A stretch of DNA of 12,562 bases from Planctomycetota bacterium (GTDB taxonomy: Bacteria > Planctomycetota > Planctomycetia > Pirellulales > Pirellulaceae): the NCBI GenBank assembly GCA_024277285.1, contig JAJRVM010000331.1, positions 1-12,562 on the forward strand, read 5' to 3'. Every line of letters starts with the position of its first letter. Position 1 is the first letter of the stretch. Of this stretch, positions 8,501 to 12,562 are shown piece after piece. The translations under genes and the position numbers were made by a program. A model generated the notes under the pieces. It searched no databases and was not told the DNA's origin. It worked only from the letters and a program-made list of their open reading frames with translations.

Positions 8501-8784
8501 CCGCGATAATGCAACGCCCTGGGAACCAACGGATCGTCTCCAAACCGCTGCAAAAACCGAGCCCACTCCTCGGCCGCCAGCTCGAACGCCATCTTGCTCT
8601 GGTAGTTGGCCGCGTCCGAGTAAGCCGTAAGCGCCTCGGGGGACGATTTCGCCGGCGCAGCCGCCGGCGTCTTTTTCTTTTCCTGCCCCACCGCCATAAC
8701 GGGGCATAACCCTAAAATGACAATCAGCAGACCGACTCGCCCAATGCGATCAACCGCACACGCTCGATGGTTCATTCCACGCAT
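5527..8784 (-). CDS. Exported giant tetratricopeptide-repeat (TPR) protein
   Basis: The ATG at 8784 (1085 residues) is preferred because AGAGGAA lies six bases before it and it places a signal peptide at the N-terminus; a GTG at 8859 would add 25 residues that bury that signal. The hydrophobic core is residues 17-32, with likely cleavage after Gly33. Cys27 is in a poor lipobox (Leu before it), so lipidation is unlikely. From about residue 50 to the end the protein is almost wholly TPR-like units of about 34-37 residues, with recurrent A..LG..Y...G.Y..A...F..L...YP patterns and frequent YPKS or FPKH turns, as in BamD/YbgF-type periplasmic TPR proteins but far longer. It probably acts as a periplasmic scaffold. 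As first gene of the operon it is likely a partner of the ExbB/ExbD motor or of the giant protein; in myxobacteria TolQR-like motors also work with TPR proteins. No enzymatic domain is visible. Confidence 0.95.
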   Translation of the reverse strand: MRGMNHRACAVDRIGRVGLLIVILGLCPVMAVGQEKKKTPAAAPAKSSPEALTAYSDAANYQSKMAFELAAEEWARFLQRFGDDPLVPRALHYRGVCLVQVKQFVEAINAFQAVVSKYPKFEMLEETYLNLGWSQYSLGQAGDKNRYVQAIETFGKLEAAYPKGKEVDQALFFKAESYYALGKKKESAITYGKLVTVYPKSKLRPDSLYALGVTLEEMAQWKQAKKAYEMFQAGYPKHELATEVRMRLAESILQSGDAKAAEAMFAEVAAVIGFPAVDHALMRQAYSAARQGKDLAAAKLYASLVERFPKSANVAEASLSAGRSYLRANQVEEATPWFDRVLAAGGAAAVEAAHWRCRVYLRNKQIDEALKMANTTLAGAGDAPFVPNLRLDKADALYETTTGKEQALKEYLALAEAFPKHEVGPTAIYNAAFAALELKHFDQATELAGRFLAAHPGHALTPDVRYIVAECKVQTDAYEQAEAIYRQILVSAPEHPELALWRVRLGLVLYLQKKYQDSIDLLAPLAPKLQKPALKAEALYLVGVSQFELKQYEPAAGSLQASLSADGQWRQADETRLYLARVQKQMNQLPAAVASLSGLIKDFPASVVLDQAYYYLGEYHYAANRFPEAVAAYDQVLAKYGKSPLVPYSLYGKGWSQMKAGEFAQAIAAFTTLIDKYPTHTLKHDALFARGMGYRQTQKYLEAIADMNNVLLDNDDAAQHADALYERGLAEALAKQFQKAAVTYAALLQQHPDYANADKVLYELAWAQKSQADGAAAAKAFADLAAKYPRSPLAAEALFHVGENAYASKDYAGATKAYQLAAKTTNKTLHEKTVYKLGWSDYQRKQYREALTSFEQLLKTHADGALVSDAWFMKAECLYQLKDYKQALPAYREALTHDASSPQIAVLRQLHAGQAAAQLEQWKESIALLDPLIADHADSFYLPEAYFERAQGKLKLGRFEDAIKDFRQAAEKSRGVVGTRAQFMVGEVEFQQKQYDDAIKDFQRAMFRTVPPDAPAELHNWQAKAGYEAGRCSEVQIAAATPAAARAKRIADAKKFYQYVITTHADHELAAEAKKRLAALAKLVP

Positions 8785-8836
8785 TACGTCTTCCTCTGCG
8801 CACCGATTTGATTCCAGTTCACACCGATATATGGTG

Positions 8837-8851
8837 GCCCCGTTTCGGGGC
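8837..8851. other. Hairpin in the TPR operon leader
   Basis: A 5-bp stem gcccc/ggggc around a five-base loop (gtttc on the plus strand, gaaac on the minus), 53 bases upstream of the TPR start codon and outside its ribosome-binding site. The same gcccc/ggggc stem recurs at 3953-3966 and 12476-12488. It may be a leader structure; the function is unknown. Confidence 0.4.
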
Positions 8852-8975
8852 GATGACACGACCTGAGAACCTGTTTGAAACTCAGCCCCCCCAACATGCT
8901 ATAAGCTTAACAGGTTTGCCTGCCAGTGTGCCATGATTGCGGCGTGGCACAACGCTGCCCTCGAAGGAGCTTGCT

Positions 8976-9042
8976 GAATCTGGTTTGAACCACACCGGTG
9001 CCTCACGGCACCGGCAGCGGCTGTACCGGCCCTCCGGGCCGA
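8976..9042. repeat. Palindromic intergenic repeat, module A, copy 1
   Basis: About 67 bp that align almost without gaps to 12495-12562. It holds two hairpins: an 8-bp perfect stem ccggtgcc/ggcaccgg with loop tcac (8995-9014), and a 5-bp stem ggccc/gggcc with loop tcc (9028-9040), joined by a conserved linker ending gctgtacc. Between copies the stems are conserved and the loops and flanks vary, as expected for a REP-like mobile palindrome or a structured RNA element. It lies in the divergent spacer. Confidence 0.85.
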
Positions 9043-9073
9043 AGCCGCCGCTCAACCATGCAGAGATCACTTT

Positions 9074-9097
9074 GGCCCGGAGAGGCGATACAGGCCC
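9074..9097. repeat. Palindromic intergenic repeat, module B, copy 1
   Basis: The segment beginning ggcccggagaggcgatacag is nearly the reverse complement of 12463-12490. It lies 31 bases to the right of module A here, whereas in the other copy it lies to the left and in the opposite orientation. Confidence 0.75.
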
Positions 9098-9163
9098 TAC
9101 CGAGCCGAATTCGCCGCGGTTGCTCCAAACCCTGTTTGACATTACGCTTGTGAACAAACGATC

Positions 9164-9193
9164 TTGTCCGAGCCAGGTGGCCGGCCGTACAAT
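9164..9193 (+). promoter_or_regulatory. Candidate sigma-70-type promoter for the SDR gene
   Basis: TTGTCC (9164-9169, four of six consensus bases) and TACAAT (9188-9193, five of six) are separated by 18 bases. Transcription would start near 9200 and give a leader of about 20 bases that still contains the GAAGGG ribosome-binding site at 9205-9210. A perfect TTGACA at 9136-9141 is also present but lacks a good partner box. Confidence 0.4.
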
Positions 9194-9219
9194 GCGGGGT
9201 TCGCGAAGGGTGACGATCT

Positions 9220-10194
9220 GTGGCACGAATTCTTGTGACCGGTGGTGCCGGGTTCATTGGCTCCCACCTGACCGAAGCGCTGCTGCAACGCGGCGACCAC
9301 GTGTTAGTTGTGGACGATGAGTCTACCGGGCGTTTCGAGAATCTCGCCCGTGTTCATGAACACCCCAATTTCTCCTTCATTCGCGCGTCCATTGGCGATC
9401 AAGAATTGATCGACCGTGTTGTAGATGACGTGGACGAAGTCTATCACTTGGCCGCCGCAGTCGGTGTGGCTCTGATTGCCCGGCAACCGATCGAAACGAT
9501 CGAGCGCAATATCTATCCCACGCAACTGCTGTTGGACAAGCTTCGCAATTGTGCAAAGCGAGGCAAGATGGTAAAGGTTTTCCTGGCCAGCACCAGCGAG
9601 GTATACGGCAAGAATCCGAAGGAAACGTGGGACGAGGATGACGACTTGGTGTTCGGCTCGACCACACGCGCCCGCTGGTCGTACGGCGTCTCGAAAGCGA
9701 TCGACGAGTTCCTGGCGCTGGCCTGCTGGCGGCAGTCGCAGGTGCCGGTGGTGGTTGGCCGTTTCTTTAATGTTGTGGGGCCGCGACAATCGGGTGCCTA
9801 CGGCATGGTTTTGCCCCGGTTTGTGCAGGCAGCTCTGGCCAGTGAACCGGTCCTGGTGCATGACGACGGACATCAAGTGCGTTGTTTCGCCCACGTTTCG
9901 GATGTCGTAAACGCGGTGCTGGCGCTGATGTCCGAGCCGGCCGCCCTGGGACGAGTATTCAACATCGGTAGCGATCAGCCGATTTCAATCCTGGAATTGG
10001 CCCAAAAAGTGATCCACTTGGCCGGCTCGGGGTCGGAAATCGAATTCCAGAGTTACACGGCGGCCTACGATCAGGACTTTGAAGACGTGCGCCGTCGCGT
10101 ACCCGACCTGAGTCGTTTGCGCGGGACAATTGACCACCAACCCAAATACGATCTGGACGCGATTGTCCGCGAGCTCACAAATCCCCCCCACTAA
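9220..10194 (+). CDS. NAD-dependent nucleotide-sugar epimerase/dehydratase (extended SDR family)
   Basis: The 324-residue protein is full length for an extended short-chain dehydrogenase/reductase acting on a nucleotide sugar. The NAD-binding glycine motif VTGGAGFIGSH has Gly8, Gly11 and Gly14, and Asp32 at the end of the second strand fits NAD preference. The catalytic set is in place: Ser124-Thr125-Ser126 in LASTSEVYG, then Tyr155 and Lys159 in YGVSKAIDE. FNVVGPRQ (183-190) is typical of GalE-, RfbB- and UXS-like enzymes. Substrate cannot be fixed from sequence; UDP-sugar epimerisation or decarboxylation for envelope polysaccharide is likely. The GTG start has GAAGGG nine bases upstream; ATG is not available without losing the glycine motif. 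The gene is divergent from the TPR operon and followed by a separate promoter, so it is probably monocistronic. No glycosyltransferase is visible beside it. Confidence 0.95.
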   Translation: MARILVTGGAGFIGSHLTEALLQRGDHVLVVDDESTGRFENLARVHEHPNFSFIRASIGDQELIDRVVDDVDEVYHLAAAVGVALIARQPIETIERNIYPTQLLLDKLRNCAKRGKMVKVFLASTSEVYGKNPKETWDEDDDLVFGSTTRARWSYGVSKAIDEFLALACWRQSQVPVVVGRFFNVVGPRQSGAYGMVLPRFVQAALASEPVLVHDDGHQVRCFAHVSDVVNAVLALMSEPAALGRVFNIGSDQPISILELAQKVIHLAGSGSEIEFQSYTAAYDQDFEDVRRRVPDLSRLRGTIDHQPKYDLDAIVRELTNPPH

Positions 10195-10206
10195 TGGGCA
10201 TTCGCC

Positions 10207-10235
10207 TTGACATTTTGGCCGTGGGAATGTCGAAT
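10207..10235 (+). promoter_or_regulatory. Candidate sigma-70-type promoter for the prepilin-like gene
   Basis: A perfect TTGACA (10207-10212) is followed after exactly 17 bases by TCGAAT (10230-10235, four of six). It begins 12 bases after the SDR stop codon. The predicted start near 10242 gives a leader of about 154 bases that contains the hairpin at 10264-10301. Confidence 0.45.
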
Positions 10236-10263
10236 AGAAGTGTTGCCCATATTCACTTGCAAG

Positions 10264-10301
10264 CGCTCATGTGGGCTCCAACCTGGAGCCCGCGCTGAGC
10301 G
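10264..10301 (+). promoter_or_regulatory. Nested stem-loop in the prepilin gene leader
   Basis: An inner 8-bp perfect stem gggctcca/tggagccc with a three-base loop (10273-10291) sits inside an outer 6-bp stem cgctca/tgagcg (10264-10269 with 10296-10301). No T run follows, so a simple intrinsic terminator for the SDR gene is doubtful. It may instead end SDR transcription by another route, protect the message, or act in the leader of the next gene. Confidence 0.5.
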
Positions 10302-10395
10302 TGTGTCGGCAACAATCCCATCTGCCGGCGCAGTCGCGCTATGCCTTGCGCGTCCATAAGACACCTTCACGAGGCACGGGCAAGGAGAGGCTCCC

Positions 10396-12042
10396 ATGAG
10401 TCAGAGGTATTCTTCAATGCAGCGAAGGGCGTATCGGTGCGCGCCGCGGCGCGGTATGACTCTGGTCGAAATGCTCGTCGCCATGGCTCTGTCCCTGATT
10501 ATCATCCTGGCCGTGACCCAGGTGTTCCGCCTGGTCGGCGATAATGTGTTGGCCAGCCGAGCGGTAACCGAGATGGCCGGCCAACTCCGCGCCACCTCAG
10601 ACCAATTGCGCCTCGATCTGGACAATCTGACCGTTCCGGTCCGGCCGTGGAACGACGCGACCACGGGCGAAGGCTACTTCGAGTTATATGAAGGCCCCTT
10701 CTGGGACCTGGGCTTGGGACCGCTCGCCGCTGGTGCCCCGCCAATCCCGCGCGACCGACCGTTCTTCTCGGAAACCAGCGTGGGTGACTTCGACGACGTG
10801 CTGATGTTCACCGCCAGGTCCGATGACGAACCGTTTCTGGGCCAAGTGTTAGGGGCCATCGTCAACGGTGTTTTGAACTACGACCCCGCCAATCCCGTTC
10901 GCACGGTCGTCTCCTCGAAGGTCGCGGAAATCGCCTGGTTCACTCGGTGGGACGATTGGGATGGCAATGGGCAACCCAGCCCGAGCGAGGTGACACTGCA
11001 CCGTCGTGTTTTCCTGGTACTGCCCGATCTGGATTTGTCGGACCCCGATGTTCAAGCGCTCCTCCCGGGCCGATTCTTTCACGGATTCGACGTTTCCGTT
11101 CGCTATCAGCCCAACGGCGCGGGCGGTTTCACCAAGGTCGCCAACTCGCTGCAAACGCTCTCGCTTCGCCAATACCGCACGGCACACTTCGTTGCAGGTG
11201 CGTTCCCCGTAAACGGCGGGCCGTTGATCCAGCAACCTTTTCCCTACCAGCTTACCCGAGTGTTGCTGGCACCGCAAGGTACCGTGATGACCCCCGGCGT
11301 GGACGGCGGCTGGGGAGTGAACGATGACGTGAGCGAAGCCGGCATGTTTGGTTCGGACGACTTGGCTCGACCGATCGAATCCGTTTTCACCGGCCAGGCG
11401 TGGGCCACCACGTTGGGCGAATCGTACGGCAGCGATGTTATCCTGTCGCAACTGCTGGCCTTCGATGTCAAAGTATTTGATCCCGGCGTAACCGTTCAAC
11501 AGTCGGTCGCCGCGCCGCCACAACCAAGCACACCTCCGACCCCCGAAGCGGTATTGCCGGGCGATCCTGGCTACCGGCTCAATCCGCCTTCAGGAACACA
11601 GGTTGGCCAAGGAGGTTACGTCGATTTGTTCTACTCGCGCTACGTTCCGGGCGCGTTTCCGGCGCCCTCGCCAACGCCGGCTAGCATTGCTTCGGTGTTC
11701 GCCGGCCTGCCGCAAGCTCGGTCCGGTATGCGGCAATTTCCATCACCCTCCCAACCGATCTGGGGTATTCCCGCACCATTTGCGCACCCCGCCGTATACG
11801 ACACGTGGACCTTGTTCTACGAACATGATGGCGTGGACCAGGATGGCATCGGTGGGATCGACCAAGGAACCAACGGCGCGGACGACGACAACGTCAACGG
11901 TGTGGATGATGTTGGCGAACGAGAGACGTCACCGCCCTACCCCGTACCGCTGCGTAGCATCCAGGTGCGAATCCGGATCATCGACCCGAATTCCCGTCAG
12001 GTGCGTCAGGTGACCGTCACCTCCAACTTCGTACCCGAATAA
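10396..12042 (+). CDS. Large prepilin-like protein (PilW/GspJ-type pseudopilin) with calcium-loop-like motifs
   Basis: The 548-residue protein carries a classic type IV prepilin leader: a basic N-terminus to Gly20, then MTLVEMLVAMALSLIIILA. Cleavage by prepilin peptidase after Gly20 would leave Met at +1 and Glu25 as the conserved Glu+5. The hydrophobic helix runs to about residue 47. It is far larger than usual minor pilins or GspJ (about 200-350 residues). Residues 187-198 (DWDGNGQPSPSE) match a 12-residue EF-hand calcium loop with Asp1, Asp3, Asn5, Gly6 and Glu12. Residues 478-508 are Asp/Gly-rich, like thrombospondin type 3 calcium repeats. A Pro-rich segment (about 375-400) links the halves. 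AAGGAG lies eight bases before the ATG. It probably works in a type II secretion or type IV pilus-like assembly, but no other pilin-system gene is in view. Confidence 0.9.
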   Translation: MSQRYSSMQRRAYRCAPRRGMTLVEMLVAMALSLIIILAVTQVFRLVGDNVLASRAVTEMAGQLRATSDQLRLDLDNLTVPVRPWNDATTGEGYFELYEGPFWDLGLGPLAAGAPPIPRDRPFFSETSVGDFDDVLMFTARSDDEPFLGQVLGAIVNGVLNYDPANPVRTVVSSKVAEIAWFTRWDDWDGNGQPSPSEVTLHRRVFLVLPDLDLSDPDVQALLPGRFFHGFDVSVRYQPNGAGGFTKVANSLQTLSLRQYRTAHFVAGAFPVNGGPLIQQPFPYQLTRVLLAPQGTVMTPGVDGGWGVNDDVSEAGMFGSDDLARPIESVFTGQAWATTLGESYGSDVILSQLLAFDVKVFDPGVTVQQSVAAPPQPSTPPTPEAVLPGDPGYRLNPPSGTQVGQGGYVDLFYSRYVPGAFPAPSPTPASIASVFAGLPQARSGMRQFPSPSQPIWGIPAPFAHPAVYDTWTLFYEHDGVDQDGIGGIDQGTNGADDDNVNGVDDVGERETSPPYPVPLRSIQVRIRIIDPNSRQVRQVTVTSNFVPE

Positions 12043-12047
12043 GCCCG

Positions 12048-12395
12048 GTGACGCCACAGCCTCACATCATTCGGCTCCGCAATCCCTGGCAGTGGGGCGA
12101 AGACGCCGCCCCAGGGGTTCGCATCAGTCGCTGGTTCAACCGTCCCACGGGATTAGAATCCAACACGCGTGTGGTGCTGGCGATCGAGGGGGGGTCAGCA
12201 CTGTGCGCGGTGGTTCTCAACGGCAACCAGCTCGAAAACTCGCAGCCGTCTGGTGATACCCGGCGGTACGACATCGGCAATCGCTTGGAACCTCGCAACT
12301 TGCTCGAGCTGGTTTTTGATGCCTTGGAGCCGGCCGACCGCGACACCCTTGGCACAGCTCTAGCCACCGGCAGCGTCCGGCTGGAGATCGGCTGA
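12048..12395 (+). CDS. Small protein resembling a GH2-type jelly-roll sugar-binding domain
   Basis: The 115-residue protein begins at a GTG five bases after the prepilin stop, with no visible Shine-Dalgarno sequence, so it is probably translated by coupling. There is no signal peptide or membrane helix. The core pattern VVLNGNQL (55-62), then YDIGNRLEPRNLLELVF (74-90), recalls the sugar-binding jelly-roll domain of beta-galactosidase/beta-glucuronidase-type proteins, where a strand ending in LNG is followed by a phrase like YDI...L.PG.N.L.V. Arg28 to Pro33 may be the preceding strand. This is a weak-similarity judgement by eye. Compact size and lack of a catalytic domain point to binding or a structural role. 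I do not recognise a named family. Confidence 0.7.
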   Translation: MTPQPHIIRLRNPWQWGEDAAPGVRISRWFNRPTGLESNTRVVLAIEGGSALCAVVLNGNQLENSQPSGDTRRYDIGNRLEPRNLLELVFDALEPADRDTLGTALATGSVRLEIG

Positions 12396-12429
12396 CCTCT
12401 TGGCTAGTGCATTTTCGCCGAGCAACTCT

Positions 12430-12442
12430 GGCCCGGAGGGCC
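12430..12442. repeat. Short palindrome, reverse complement of module A hairpin 2
   Basis: ggccc/gggcc stem with loop gga. It is the exact reverse complement of 9028-9040, the second hairpin of module A copy 1, so it looks like an inverted fragment of the same element. Confidence 0.6.
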
Positions 12443-12462
12443 AACACACGCAGCACCGATCC

Positions 12463-12490
12463 AGGCCCCTGTATCGCCCCTCCGGGGCTT
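12463..12490. repeat. Palindromic intergenic repeat, module B, copy 2 (inverted)
   Basis: Nearly the reverse complement of 9074-9097; both copies share cgatacag / ctgtatcg and a flanking GC stem. Here the stem is gcccc/ggggc with loop tcc (12476-12488). It lies immediately left of module A copy 2. Confidence 0.75.
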
Positions 12491-12494
12491 GGCC

Positions 12495-12562
12495 GATTCT
12501 AGTTCAAATCACACCGGTGCCTTACGGCACCGGCTAGGGCTGTACCGGCCCTGCCGGGCCGA
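12495..12562. repeat. Palindromic intergenic repeat, module A, copy 2 (reaches window edge)
   Basis: Same orientation and two-hairpin layout as 8976-9042: 8-bp stem ccggtgcc/ggcaccgg with loop ttac (12514-12533) and ggccc/gggcc with loop tgcc (12547-12560). Differences from copy 1 fall in the left flank, the loops and the linker, not in the stems. The element may continue beyond the window. Confidence 0.85.

Larger units (their letters stand above)
8785..9219. other. Divergent intergenic region (435 bp) between the TPR operon and the SDR gene
   Basis: This spacer separates two divergently transcribed units. It contains the leader of the TPR gene with a hairpin at 8837-8851, a short inverted repeat ctgag/ctcag (8863-8867 with 8881-8885), a run of seven C (8886-8892), the palindromic repeat modules at 8976-9042 and 9074-9097, and a plus-strand promoter candidate at 9164-9193. 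I could not find a convincing minus-strand promoter by eye, although the TPR operon must start here or nearby. I see no protein-coding gene. Confidence 0.6.

Noticed and set aside
8785..8859. Upstream GTG start extending the TPR protein by 25 residues
   Set aside because: The extension would bury the signal peptide and crosses a hairpin, while the ATG at 8784 has a well-spaced AGAGGAA.
8785..8940. Minus-strand promoter for the TPR operon (boxes such as TATAGC and TATATC)
   Set aside because: No acceptable partner -35 box at 16-18 bases was found for either, so I cannot support a call.
8976..9097. Insertion sequence ends
   Set aside because: No transposase gene and no flanking target duplication are visible; the palindromes fit a REP-like or structured intergenic element better.
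8882..9226. Minus-strand frame of 114 codons in the divergent spacer
   Set aside because: Most of it reads through the palindromic modules, its start overlaps the start of the SDR gene, and it shows no domain, so it is most likely a repeat-derived false gene.
10849..11523. Open minus-strand frame of 224 codons
   Set aside because: Antisense to the prepilin-like gene, which has a strong ribosome-binding site and a canonical leader motif.

Overview
The window looks like chromosomal DNA from a GC-rich planctomycete, most likely of the Pirellulales. That placement is an inference from gene content and style: a TolQ/TolR-type pair flanked by a giant tetratricopeptide (TPR) protein and a very long low-complexity membrane protein, an oversized prepilin-like protein with Asp/Gly-rich calcium-loop sequence, and GC-rich palindromic spacers. 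No rRNA or tRNA is present to confirm it.

Left two thirds (1-8784, all minus strand, transcribed right to left): a probable envelope operon. It begins with an exported 1085-residue TPR protein (8784-5527), followed by an ExbB/TolQ-type proton-channel subunit (5421-4462), an ExbD/TolR-type subunit (4437-4024), and a giant protein whose reading frame stays open from 3759 to the window edge (at least 1253 codons, incomplete). The giant protein has three N-terminal membrane helices, a Glu/Pro-rich stretch, about 1,000 residues of Ala/Arg/Pro/Gln/Ser-rich linker, and at the edge the start of a squalene-cyclase/prenyltransferase-type (alpha/alpha)6 domain with a QW motif. Its layout (helix with an internal His, E/P-rich segment, long extended linker, folded tip) and its position next to ExbB/ExbD suggest a TonB/TolA-like transducer. 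This is the most interesting hypothesis in the window. The spacer between exbD and the giant gene holds a perfect G-quadruplex motif (four G5 tracts with AGT loops on the coding strand) and several hairpins.

Right third (9220-12395, plus strand): an extended-SDR nucleotide-sugar epimerase/dehydratase with its own promoter candidate; a 548-residue PilW/GspJ-like prepilin with a canonical cleavage motif, an EF-hand-like loop and an Asp/Gly-rich tail; and, 5 bases after it, a 115-residue protein resembling the jelly-roll sugar-binding domain of GH2-type glycosidases. The prepilin gene has a good promoter candidate and a structured leader.

Spacers: the divergent region 8785-9219 and the right end 12396-12562 carry copies of one modular palindromic element. 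One module (about 67 bp, two hairpins) is conserved in the same orientation, and a second module is inverted between the copies. No CRISPR array, transposase, tRNA or rRNA was seen.
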